A program made the position numbers and the translations under genes. Below, piece by piece: positions 8,081-16,375 of a stretch of 64,000 bases of DNA (its first letter is position 1; each line of letters starts with the position of its first letter). The notes beneath the pieces are model-generated. The model had not been told where the DNA came from. It made no database searches and saw only the letters and a program-made list of their open reading frames with translations. Source of the DNA: Nitrosomonas sp. (GTDB lineage: Bacteria; Pseudomonadota; Gammaproteobacteria; Burkholderiales; Nitrosomonadaceae); assembly GCA_021604405.1 (NCBI GenBank), contig BQJA01000005.1:1-64000 (forward strand), read 5' to 3'.

Positions 8081-8830
8081 TTAATAAGCGGCAAGCAAAG
8101 GGTCAGCTTCCATGAGTTTTGCGACACGCAACAAATCTGCTTCAGTATCCACAGCCTGAGTATCAAATGTTGTATGAATCATTTTTACCCGGTAGCCATG
8201 CTCAATCAGGCGCATCATGTCGACGGACTCCAGTTGTTCCAGCGGTGTCGCAGATAAACGCATATATTGGTGCAGCATAGCGCGGCGGAAAGGGATAATG
8301 CAAACTTGTTTATAAGCTGCAGTTTGTGCAAAACCGGATTTGGCGAGCGTCGGTATTGGTTGTCGCGACATATAAATCGCATCACCAAGTTGATTCATAA
8401 CGACCTTGATCGTATTTGTATCCTGGAAGTCGGCTGCGTTGTCAATTTTACGGACCAGATTAACACAGCCGAGCTGTAAATCATTGTGAAATGGCGCAAC
8501 TGCGGCGTCTATCATATCTGGATGGGTCATCGGTTCGTCACCCTGCACCATAACGATCAAATCGGCATCAATATCAGCGATTGCTTCGGCTACCCGGTCA
8601 CTGGCGCGTTCATGGCTGTCTGACGTCATGATGACATGGGCGCCAAAATTTTCCGCTGCGAGCCGGATATCTTCATCACATGTTGCAATGTAGGTGGCAC
8701 TTAGTGTTTTGCTTAACGCAACACGTTTATAGACATGTTCCAGCATCGGCCGGCCCAGTAGCTGAGCAAGCGGTTTTCCCGGAAAGCGTGATGAGCCCAT
8801 ACGTGCTGGTATAACTGCGATTGTTTTCAT
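8081..8830 (-). CDS. CMP-Kdo synthetase-like cytidylyltransferase (KdsB family)
   Basis: A 249-residue nucleotidyltransferase. The N-terminal CTP site is IPARMGSSRFPGKPL (7-21). IVMVQGDEP carries the metal-binding Asp, and IYMSRQPIPT follows. These mark the KdsB family, which couples CTP to Kdo. The usual PLE-x-x-EsLEqLR block reads PLEQLESVDMMRL here, so the sugar-binding end is divergent. It leads the operon with aldolase, dehydrogenase, epimerase and phosphatase, which points to activation of a Kdo-like 3-deoxy acid for the divergent glycosyltransferases. It may be a second, specialised copy rather than the lipid A enzyme; that needs the rest of the genome. Confidence 0.85.
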   Translation of the reverse strand: MKTIAVIPARMGSSRFPGKPLAQLLGRPMLEHVYKRVALSKTLSATYIATCDEDIRLAAENFGAHVIMTSDSHERASDRVAEAIADIDADLIVMVQGDEPMTHPDMIDAAVAPFHNDLQLGCVNLVRKIDNAADFQDTNTIKVVMNQLGDAIYMSRQPIPTLAKSGFAQTAAYKQVCIIPFRRAMLHQYMRLSATPLEQLESVDMMRLIEHGYRVKMIHTTFDTQAVDTEADLLRVAKLMEADPLLAAY

Positions 8831-9058
8831 ACGTAAATAATAGTTGTCCTGCTATCGGTTCAGAATGGTTGAGGTTTGTCGGGTTTTTTACATTTAAATT
8901 ATTTTTATTTCATTCAGGACAGAACAGATCAGTATCACCGCTGGCAATCAAATGGCTGCACGTGTAAAATGCCGTGCTTAATTTTAGTTCTTCCTCTAAT
9001 CCTGAATTAGCCTACCAATGGATAGAAATGCCGCTATCTTTTATATAATAACATGGCA
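8831..9058. promoter_or_regulatory. divergent intergenic region between the sugar operon and the glycan genes
   Basis: These 228 AT-rich bases separate the minus-strand six-gene operon from the plus-strand glycosyltransferase series, so promoters for both must lie here. I see no clean -35/-10 pair or dyad. The assignment rests on gene orientation alone. Confidence 0.4.
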
Positions 9059-10324
9059 ATGAAAGCGCTTTTCTTTCTTCGACATTATAACGATATTGAT
9101 CATATATCTCCGGTCATTTTCAAGTGGATTACTTCCGGACACCAATGCGACGTTGTCCTGATTGGCAGAAAAAAATTTCGTCATGATTTTCGCGTCGAAT
9201 TTTTGAGTCAGCTTGACGGGGTCCGGGTCGCTCATATTAGCGAAATATTTTCACCGCTGGAATATGCTGGGTGGCGGTTGCAAATGCTTTTATTGACCGA
9301 TAATGTGCGTCGTTTGTTCTTCGGTTCTTTAGTAAGCGCACTGGCAGAAATTTATCATGCCGAGAAACGTGAGCCGTTATGGCGGCATATCGCTGGAAAA
9401 TTGTTAACCAGAAGTTTTGCGGGTACCAACGGCGGTGTGGTTATCTTTGACTGGATAGAGAGGAATTCGGTCATTTGCGTTGAATGGGTCGAAGTGGTTA
9501 TCGAAATGGCCGGAACAATGGGGCTCGGTACTGTATCGTTACCCCATGGTGATAGCCCGCATGCGAATCAACTGATACGGCGAGGTGAATGGAAAGTTAA
9601 GCCTGATACGGTTTTTTCAGCGGCGCGAATATTCGACAAGCTGGTCGTGCCAAACGAGCTATGCGCCGTTCGTTTTCGCCCATTTTTGAATGAGCAGGCA
9701 ATTGCGGTGTTGGGTTCGCCTCGTTTTTGTGAAGAATGGTTGACGAAACTGGCTGAAATCCTGCCGCCTTCTCCCTTAACACGTTCAGAAAATCAGTTGA
9801 AAATTGTTTTGTTTTTAAGAAAAGCTAATTTCACGACGTTCTGGGAGGAAGTTAGTGAAGCGGTCCATTTAATAGCCGCGTTTCCTCGCGTAAATCTGAT
9901 TATTAAACCGCATACCCGTAGCGGATGGAAACAATCGCTTACCAAGGATAGTTCTATAAAGCGCTTGTCCAATGTCAGCGTTGCGGGCGATGATGCACAT
10001 TCCGCCCATCTGATGGACTGGGCAGACGTCATTATTGACCTTGCTACATCTGTCGTCTTTGAAGCCGTCCGGGCTAACAAACCGGTATTGGCGGCTGATT
10101 ATTTGCACGCGGGTCGTTCTGCTATCGCACAATATATGCCTGAAACTGAATTAAGATGCCGGGATGATGTGTACATAAAAATTGACCGGTTCCTGACGTA
10201 TGGTTGTGACGCTTTTTATATCGAGGAAAATCGCCAGCGATTTCTGAGTGAAATGCTGGATGGCGGCGGAATTGATGTATTGCCTCGCTATGTTAGCCTA
10301 CTGGAAGAATCTGCGAACAAATGA
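9059..10324 (+). CDS. surface-polysaccharide glycosyltransferase, GT-B-like (copy 1)
   Basis: The 421-residue protein begins MKALFFLRHYNDIDHI, exactly like the paralogue at 11227, so ATG 9059 is preferred over ATG 9053. The layout is a short N-terminal Rossmann-like part, then GTVSLPHGDSPHAN, VLGSPRFCEEWL, IIKPHTRSGWK, and a C-terminal WADVIIDLATSVVFEA / KPVLAADYLHAGRSAI region. These resemble the KpsC/KpsS and CDP-glycerol glycerophosphotransferase type of capsule enzymes, where the second half binds the activated donor. No signal peptide is seen, so it is cytosolic or peripheral. It overlaps the FkbM gene by four bases. The precise donor and acceptor are unknown; a CMP-ulosonate donor is a hypothesis from the neighbouring operon. 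Confidence 0.65.
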   Translation: MKALFFLRHYNDIDHISPVIFKWITSGHQCDVVLIGRKKFRHDFRVEFLSQLDGVRVAHISEIFSPLEYAGWRLQMLLLTDNVRRLFFGSLVSALAEIYHAEKREPLWRHIAGKLLTRSFAGTNGGVVIFDWIERNSVICVEWVEVVIEMAGTMGLGTVSLPHGDSPHANQLIRRGEWKVKPDTVFSAARIFDKLVVPNELCAVRFRPFLNEQAIAVLGSPRFCEEWLTKLAEILPPSPLTRSENQLKIVLFLRKANFTTFWEEVSEAVHLIAAFPRVNLIIKPHTRSGWKQSLTKDSSIKRLSNVSVAGDDAHSAHLMDWADVIIDLATSVVFEAVRANKPVLAADYLHAGRSAIAQYMPETELRCRDDVYIKIDRFLTYGCDAFYIEENRQRFLSEMLDGGGIDVLPRYVSLLEESANK

Positions 10325-11163
10325 TTAAGGCTGCCAAGAAGCATTTGTATGATTGGATAATTTTTTTTATTAAGAACATTAAGCAGGCATTAAAATATTT
10401 GTTTTCAGTTGATATCCTGAAAGACTTTGTTGTTGCCGCTTATCATGTGATTGGTGGATGTGCGACAGCAACAGTCAGAGGCCAGTCAATTGTTATTGCC
10501 ATCGAACACTGGCGGGTGTTTAAACGGGCTAAAACCTATTCTATTAAAGAACCGGACACGCTGGACTGGCTTGATAGTTTTGAGCCGGATACTTGCTACT
10601 TTGATATCGGTGCAAATGTTGGTCAGTACTCTTTGTACCCGGCAAAAAAATATGGCCGAGCGGTGCAAGTTTATGCTTTTGAACCGCAGAGCAATAACTA
10701 TTTTTCGTTAAACAAAAATATATTCTGCAATAAACTTTCGCAAAATATAACCGCCTATTGTGTTGCCATATCGGGCCGCACTGAGTTCTCCAAACTTTAT
10801 ATCCCAAAGTTTATTCCCGGCGGAAATCGTTCACAATTCGGAGAAGCGGATATTGACAAGCTGAAAGTGCCGCCTATGCATGCTCAAGGCATGTTTGGTG
10901 TTACATTAGATGATCTTTGTGGTCAATGGGGGTTTCCTTATCCGAATTATATTAAGATTGATGTCGATGGTATCGAAATTTCTATATTGCAAGGAGCCAG
11001 TAAAGTGCTTAGCAATCCGTCGCTTAAATCAGTTATTATTGAGTTGGGGACAGTTGAAGAACAGGAAACGGCGGTACGTTTGATGGCGCAGCATGGCTTT
11101 GCAGTAAAACATCGGTCGAAGAAGAATTGGGGCGAAACTTGTTTTATTTTTGAACGGGTGTAA
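10321..11163 (+). CDS. FkbM family SAM-dependent methyltransferase
   Basis: A 280-residue protein whose start overlaps the stop of the previous glycosyltransferase (ATGA). The class I methyltransferase fold is shown by FDIGANVGQYSLY (94-106, SAM-binding glycines), VYAFEPQSNN (acidic residue contacting SAM ribose), and IKIDVDGIE near the C-terminal third. These are FkbM hallmarks. FkbM-type enzymes O-methylate hydroxyls of sugars or polyketides, so it probably caps or decorates the glycan built by the flanking transferases. About 60 residues precede the domain, with a hydrophobic stretch at 10-45 that may associate with the membrane. Confidence 0.82.
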   Translation: MIKAAKKHLYDWIIFFIKNIKQALKYLFSVDILKDFVVAAYHVIGGCATATVRGQSIVIAIEHWRVFKRAKTYSIKEPDTLDWLDSFEPDTCYFDIGANVGQYSLYPAKKYGRAVQVYAFEPQSNNYFSLNKNIFCNKLSQNITAYCVAISGRTEFSKLYIPKFIPGGNRSQFGEADIDKLKVPPMHAQGMFGVTLDDLCGQWGFPYPNYIKIDVDGIEISILQGASKVLSNPSLKSVIIELGTVEEQETAVRLMAQHGFAVKHRSKKNWGETCFIFERV

Positions 11164-11226
11164 CGTTCCGTGAATCCTTTGTTGCGTAATATTCAGTCCC
11201 TGGTTGTATAGTTAATCCGTACTACT

Positions 11227-12513
11227 ATGAAAGCACTTTTTTTTCTGCGTCATTACAATGATATTGATCATATAACGCCTGTTATTTCTAAGTGGGTTGA
11301 AGTTGGGCACCATTGTGATGTTGTGTTAATTGGAAAATCCCGGTTTGATGGGGATTTTCGTATCGAATATTTGAAAAAAATGGATGATGTCCGTATTGTC
11401 CATATTCGTGATTTACTGCCATGGCATGAATTTGTTCGCTGGCGGTTACAAATGTTATTGCTGGTTCGAAGTGCGCATCAATCGTTTGCAGGTCCGCTGA
11501 TCAAATTTCTCGCTGCAGTTTTTGATAAAAAAAAGCGCGAGCCTTTATGGCGCCATACAGCAATACGGTTGTTGGAACGAAGCTTTGGGAAAACGGGTGG
11601 CGGCGTAATGGTGTTTGACTGGATGGAAAGGAATTCTGCAATCGCCGTTGAATGGGTGGAAGTGATGGTGACCGTCGCGCACACGATGAAACTTGGGACG
11701 GTTTCTTTGCCACATGGTGATAGTCCGCATGCTAGCGAATTAGTCCGTCGTGGCGAGTGGCGTATCGAGCCCGATTTTTCTTTTTCCGCCGCAGGAATAT
11801 TTGATAAAGTCGTCGTACCGAATGAGCTGTGTTCTAAACGTATCCGTCCATTATTTGATAACGACAAGATCGCTGTATTGGGGTCGCCACGCTATTGCGA
11901 TGAGTGGCTGAATAAGTTGAAAGAAATAATGCCGGCATCACCTGTAACGAGCACGAATAGTCAGATTAACATATTGATATTCTTGAGAAAATCATTTTAT
12001 ACGACGTTCTGGGAAGAAGTTGAGCAAGTCGTACGGATGATTGCTGCTTTTCCAGGTGTCGAATTGATAATTAAACTGCATACGCGTGGCGGATGGAAAC
12101 AATCCTTGACGAGGAAAGGAGATATACAGCGTCTTCCGAATGTGACCATAGTCGCAGATGGTATTCATTCGTCGCACCTGATCAGCTGGGCGGATGTCAT
12201 TATCGATCTTGCCACGTCTGTCGTATTTGAAGCAATCAAGGCAAAAAAACCAGTGTTGGCGGCTGATTATTTACATGCCGGCCGTTCCGCTATTGCCCAA
12301 TATATGCCAGAAACGGAATTGCGCTGCAGGGATGATGTATACCGCAGTATCAACGGTTTTTTATCCAATGGTTGCGATAGCTTTTACAACGAAGCGCATT
12401 GGCAGAATTTCTTGAATGAAATGGTGGATGCTAAGGGACCGGGTGTGCTGGTTCGATACGTGGCCTTGTTAGAACAACAGGCTCGAGTGCATAATGATGA
12501 CATTAATCGTTAA
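11227..12513 (+). CDS. surface-polysaccharide glycosyltransferase, GT-B-like (copy 2)
   Basis: This 428-residue protein is clearly paralogous to the one at 9059 along its full length: same N-terminus, LPHGDSPHA, VLGSPR, the CRDDVY block and the LAADYLHAGRSAIAQYMPE stretch. Differences spread evenly, which suggests an old duplication rather than a recent copy. Conserved residues are retained, so both may be active with different acceptors or linkages. The 63-base gap after the FkbM gene holds no terminator. Family assignment (capsule synthesis/CDP-glycerol transferase-like) is by motif pattern only. Confidence 0.65.
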   Translation: MKALFFLRHYNDIDHITPVISKWVEVGHHCDVVLIGKSRFDGDFRIEYLKKMDDVRIVHIRDLLPWHEFVRWRLQMLLLVRSAHQSFAGPLIKFLAAVFDKKKREPLWRHTAIRLLERSFGKTGGGVMVFDWMERNSAIAVEWVEVMVTVAHTMKLGTVSLPHGDSPHASELVRRGEWRIEPDFSFSAAGIFDKVVVPNELCSKRIRPLFDNDKIAVLGSPRYCDEWLNKLKEIMPASPVTSTNSQINILIFLRKSFYTTFWEEVEQVVRMIAAFPGVELIIKLHTRGGWKQSLTRKGDIQRLPNVTIVADGIHSSHLISWADVIIDLATSVVFEAIKAKKPVLAADYLHAGRSAIAQYMPETELRCRDDVYRSINGFLSNGCDSFYNEAHWQNFLNEMVDAKGPGVLVRYVALLEQQARVHNDDINR

Positions 12514-12524
12514 TTTAATATGTA

Positions 12525-13553
12525 ATGAGTAAATCGGCATTGCAGTCTGTTGACGTCGTGATTCCGGTCTACAACGCACCCGCTTTGACCCAGCGTTGTA
12601 TCGATTCTGTCGTTGCCATATTGGGTCATTTAATACGAACCATTAATGTTCAGGATGATGCTTCAGATACTGAAACAAGTGAAATGCTTGATAGCTTGCT
12701 GTATCCGTGCGTTCGCGTTCATCATGCCAAAAAAAATCAAGGGTTCGGTCTGTCAGTCAATGAAGCGATAAGCCGTTCTGATGCTGAATTTATTCTGGTG
12801 CTCAACTCAGATACTGTCGTAAAAGAGGATATTTTGACGCCACTTTGTGCTGCGATGGATGCGGATCCGCAATTAGCCGTCATTAGTCCAAATCACAAAA
12901 CTTTTGCCAAATATGACATTAATCGTTTTTTGCGACGTCTTGGCGGATATGTTCCAGCTTACCGATTCCAGGGACATGCATTCCTGATCCGGCGCGCAGT
13001 TTTTCAAGCGGTTGGCGGCTTTGACCCAGTGTTTGGCCGTGGATATTACGAGGATATCGACTTGGGGCGTCGGTTATATTTGAGTGGCTGGCGTATTGGA
13101 GTGCATCCGGATACATTTATTTTTCATGAGGGTGGCGGGTCGTTTGGGCGGGGCCCGGCTTATCAGAAATTGATTAAAATTAATCGTGCTTCGTATTTAT
13201 CACGTTATCCCAATGCGCAACGTAATATCCTCTTTATCTCAGGGTGTCATATGTTAACTGATCTTCCGCACAATCTTCTCAATGAAATTGAAAAAGTTTT
13301 TCGTGAAGGTGGTAACGTACATTGGTTAACGCCTGTTCCAGCGCCGCAGTTGTTTTGTTTTCATATGCGTAATAATTCAATCAATCTGTGGACATCGGCT
13401 AAACTCATATTGAGTAGTTTAAAACGCCAGGATAAGCGCGTTTCTGAAATATGGTTGTTTCCGGATATATCGAATTTTTACAGTAGATTTTTTTTGCTTT
13501 ATGCGCGATTACGCAAGTTAAAAGTAAAATCATGGACAATCAGGCAGCAATAA
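12525..13553 (+). CDS. family 2 glycosyltransferase
   Basis: A 342-residue GT-A enzyme. The N-terminal VDVVIPVYNAP (9-19) is the nucleotide-sugar strand, FILVLNSDTVV carries the metal-binding DxD-equivalent, and GGFDPVFGRGYYEDIDLGRRL is the acceptor/catalytic region with the ED motif typical of rhamnosyltransferase-like GT2s. A roughly 110-residue C-terminal extension has no visible domain. It lies 11 bases after copy 2 of the GT-B-like gene, in the same transcription unit. It would add a sugar from a nucleotide donor to the growing surface glycan on the cytosolic face of the membrane. Confidence 0.85.
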   Translation: MSKSALQSVDVVIPVYNAPALTQRCIDSVVAILGHLIRTINVQDDASDTETSEMLDSLLYPCVRVHHAKKNQGFGLSVNEAISRSDAEFILVLNSDTVVKEDILTPLCAAMDADPQLAVISPNHKTFAKYDINRFLRRLGGYVPAYRFQGHAFLIRRAVFQAVGGFDPVFGRGYYEDIDLGRRLYLSGWRIGVHPDTFIFHEGGGSFGRGPAYQKLIKINRASYLSRYPNAQRNILFISGCHMLTDLPHNLLNEIEKVFREGGNVHWLTPVPAPQLFCFHMRNNSINLWTSAKLILSSLKRQDKRVSEIWLFPDISNFYSRFFLLYARLRKLKVKSWTIRQQ

Positions 13554-13650
13554 TATTCACCAGCGGTCAGCCAAAGAATGCTGCGTAGTGCGCTGCCTTC
13601 AAACAACTAGATCAATATAAACGTCATCGGTGGAGATAACCGTATAAATT

Positions 13651-14949
13651 GTGACTTCTTCTTCATTTCGTCATCTTAGCAAATGTAGCCCTTCTTCAAT
13701 CAGCGCGTCTAAATCGACAAACAATCCGTATATAGAAATCCAGCTTTCTAATAAATGGCGTCATATACTGGCGAAATTTGCGCTTGGTTTTTTTGGCGTA
13801 GCCTTGTGGTACAAAGGACTGAGCTATTATGGTTATGCCCTGTTGATGCTAGCCTGGATTTTAGATAATAATTTTCACAGAACCAAAGAGACATTTAAAG
13901 AGCCGTTTGTCAGGGCGGTCATCCTTTTTTGCCTGGTGCTGGCGGCAGGGGTAGCGTGGAGTGATTATCCCGATTCCGGATATATTAGGTGGAATAAATA
14001 TTTCACGTTTCTTTTTATTATTCCCTATTTGTCTCTTTTGAATAAAGAGCGGCTGCCGTGGGCGATTGGTGGGTTAGTTGCGGGATATTTCTGTGTTTTG
14101 CTGGCTGGTGTTTATTACTGGATTGTTTTGGGGGAACAAGGTATTCCATTGCTTAAAATGACCTACTTGCGTTTTTCATTGACTGTCGGAATCGGTGTTA
14201 TTCTCACTCTTTATTTTGCGGGTATGAGCAGCCGCATAAAGATTAAAATATTTTTATGGTTACTAGCCGGTCTTTTATTGTTTATTCAGTTTAATCAGGA
14301 TGGCCGAGGCCCGTTGCTGACGACTGTCGTGACGTCAATATTGCTGATATTTATGCTCTATAAAACGAAAATTCGCATGCTTTGTGGTATTACGGTTTCG
14401 CTTATTTTGATAATTCTCGCTTTTTCACTTGGTAATGACAGATTTCAACAAAGGCTGGCTTCGGCCAAAAGCGATATTCAATTTTTACAGCAAGAGAAAT
14501 TTGATACAGATTTGGGGTATCGTCTGGCTATCTGGGATGTTGGATTGTACGCCATTTCGCAACGGCCAATACTTGGCTATGGTACCGGGATGGCGCTGAG
14601 TACCTATGAGAAATATGTAGAGACATACAAAGATGGACGATACGAGAATCTATGGAGAGATCCGAGATTCCATTATCATAATGATCTGGTTGAAATCGGT
14701 GTATTTACTGGCGGACTTGGTATCTCAGCATTTATTTTTCTATTATGGGGTTGGTTCCAGTCGCTCAAGGCGCGCGGGTTAACGACGCTTGGTGTTGTTG
14801 TGGTGTGCTTTGTTTTTCTGGCGGGCCTGACAGATATATTTTTGGCATATACTGGACTGCCTTTGTTGGTTATAGCAGTATCCGCGCTAGCCATCGGATG
14901 GCAAAAAGAGAACGGTGATGTTTTGCAAGCAAGTGAATGCGCCGAGTAA
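13651..14949 (+). CDS. O-antigen ligase/polymerase (Wzy/WaaL type)
   Basis: A 432-residue polytopic membrane protein with about ten hydrophobic helices. The large periplasmic loop has the Wzy_C-type signature: LGYRLAIWDVGLYAI, RPILGYGTGM and RFHYHNDLVEIG (HNDLVEI is the conserved His/Glu patch). Such proteins polymerise O-units or ligate glycans to lipid A core, using undecaprenyl-linked donors in the periplasm. The start is GTG at 13651; the first 30 residues are polar and a later start cannot be excluded. It follows the GT2 gene after 97 bases and fits as the polymerisation/ligation step of the glycan locus. Confidence 0.83.
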   Translation: MTSSSFRHLSKCSPSSISASKSTNNPYIEIQLSNKWRHILAKFALGFFGVALWYKGLSYYGYALLMLAWILDNNFHRTKETFKEPFVRAVILFCLVLAAGVAWSDYPDSGYIRWNKYFTFLFIIPYLSLLNKERLPWAIGGLVAGYFCVLLAGVYYWIVLGEQGIPLLKMTYLRFSLTVGIGVILTLYFAGMSSRIKIKIFLWLLAGLLLFIQFNQDGRGPLLTTVVTSILLIFMLYKTKIRMLCGITVSLILIILAFSLGNDRFQQRLASAKSDIQFLQQEKFDTDLGYRLAIWDVGLYAISQRPILGYGTGMALSTYEKYVETYKDGRYENLWRDPRFHYHNDLVEIGVFTGGLGISAFIFLLWGWFQSLKARGLTTLGVVVVCFVFLAGLTDIFLAYTGLPLLVIAVSALAIGWQKENGDVLQASECAE

Positions 14950-15037
14950 TACAGCAACCGGCAAGCCAATCGTTTCAGTGTTAACGACGGAACCTCATGG
15001 CATTGGGATGTGCCTCTTTTGCGAGTTAATTACATAG
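14933..15037 (+). pseudogene. possible N-terminal stub of a family 2 glycosyltransferase
   Basis: A GTG at 14933 overlaps the end of the polymerase gene and opens a 34-residue frame. Its start, NAPSNTATGKPIVSVLTT, looks like the first strand of a GT2 (KPIVSVLTT), after which similarity stops and the frame ends at TAG 15035. This would fit a glycosyltransferase gene removed by deletion, leaving only its beginning. The resemblance covers few residues and may be chance. Confidence 0.25.
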
Positions 15038-15051
15038 TGCGAGACGACTCA

Positions 15052-16011
15052 ATGGCAGTTGAAGCCCAACCGTTATGTTACCTGTGCGGTAATTCCGGAG
15101 AAATGCTTTACAATGGCCTCGAGGATAATCTTTTTGGCGTGCCTGGGAAATGGTCTTTTAAGAAGTGTTCAAATCCGAATTGCCGACATATCTGGCTTGA
15201 TCCTGTACCGACACGCGATAATATTGACAAAGCCTACCAAAATTACTATACACATGGCCAGCCTGGTGCTGCGCAATATACATTGTTAGCCCGCATTGTT
15301 CGATCAATTCTTCATCCAGTCAGTATTTACTTGTTGCGAATGCGTAACGAGCGTAAAAGATACAAATATATGTTTCTCGGTGAGATGCCAGCCGGTCGTT
15401 TGCTGGAAGTGGGCTGCGGTAATGGTAAACGATTAGTTCGCATGCAGGCTTTGGGTTGGGAGGTCATGGGACAGGAAGTTGACGTCTTGGCGGTAAAACA
15501 TGTAAATGACAACTGTAAAATTCGCGTTCATCTGGGTCCACTTGAGACATTACCAGCAAATATTGAAAAATTTGATGTCGTTATTATGAGCCATGTCATT
15601 GAACATGTTCATGATCCGATCGAACTATTAATAACCTGTCGTCATTTCCTTAAAGAAAATGGCTTGCTGGTAATCATGACGCCGAATGCAGCGAGTTACG
15701 GTCACCGAAAATTTGGCAAGTTTTGGCGCGGGCTTGAGCCGCCCAGGCATTTACATTTATTTACATGCAATACATTAGCGCAGATTGTGAATGCCGCGGG
15801 TTTTAAACAACAGCGCTGCAAAACCATAGCAGTCGGTGCAAATGGGATAGGACAAGGGAGTCGCCTGCCAATCAGGCAGACGGCGGGTGGTTCTCGTATT
15901 TTTACCGTACGTGATGTGTTGCGGGGTATTTGGTTTCAAGTTGCTGCAGCGCGGATTTATAATAAAGTGAAAGATTCTGGTGAGGAATGCGTGTTGAAAG
16001 CATATAAATAA
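15052..16011 (+). CDS. class I SAM-dependent methyltransferase with N-terminal zinc-type motif
   Basis: From ATG 15052 the protein has 319 residues; a GTG at 15010 would add 14. The N-terminus has CYLCGN and then CSNPNCRHIW, a four-cysteine zinc-ribbon arrangement found in sugar C-/O-methyltransferases. RLLEVGCGNGKRL binds SAM, and FDVVIMSHVIEHVHDP is the motif II region typical of the Methyltransf_23 group. It follows the O-antigen polymerase and ends the glycan block, so a sugar is the likely substrate. The last 50 residues are basic with no clear domain. Confidence 0.8.
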   Translation: MAVEAQPLCYLCGNSGEMLYNGLEDNLFGVPGKWSFKKCSNPNCRHIWLDPVPTRDNIDKAYQNYYTHGQPGAAQYTLLARIVRSILHPVSIYLLRMRNERKRYKYMFLGEMPAGRLLEVGCGNGKRLVRMQALGWEVMGQEVDVLAVKHVNDNCKIRVHLGPLETLPANIEKFDVVIMSHVIEHVHDPIELLITCRHFLKENGLLVIMTPNAASYGHRKFGKFWRGLEPPRHLHLFTCNTLAQIVNAAGFKQQRCKTIAVGANGIGQGSRLPIRQTAGGSRIFTVRDVLRGIWFQVAAARIYNKVKDSGEECVLKAYK

Positions 16012-16375
16012 TCCTACAGCCAGCGAATAATGCGACAGTGCAGCATTTATGGGATTACGCCCGTGGGCAAGACTACGAACTATGCGCAGACATAATGCTT
16101 GTCAAGATTAGCAAAGCATTATGCTGAAATGCCGGGTAGATTGAAATAAACTAAATTCGTCCTGAATGGAATAGTAATTAGTCCAGTACGCAACAATTAA
16201 GACTCATTCAATCCACGAATATACGTATTAGCGTCAAAAAAATTTCTAAGATAATAATAAAAATAAATTTATTGTATGATTATGATAATAGATTGGTGTA
16301 TCGCTGAACGTGTTTTATTGATTCGTAATAGCATATAGGACAATTAGTAATTGCGTTGATTTTGAGGAGAAGATG
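16012..16375. other. 364-base intergenic region with one strong dyad
   Basis: No gene is seen. CATAATGCTT at 16091-16100 and AAGCATTATG at 16114-16123 form a perfect 10-bp inverted repeat around 13 bases. No T-run follows, so it is more likely an operator or mRNA structure than a terminator. The last 120 bases before the methyltransferase start are very AT-rich and probably hold its promoter. Confidence 0.5.
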
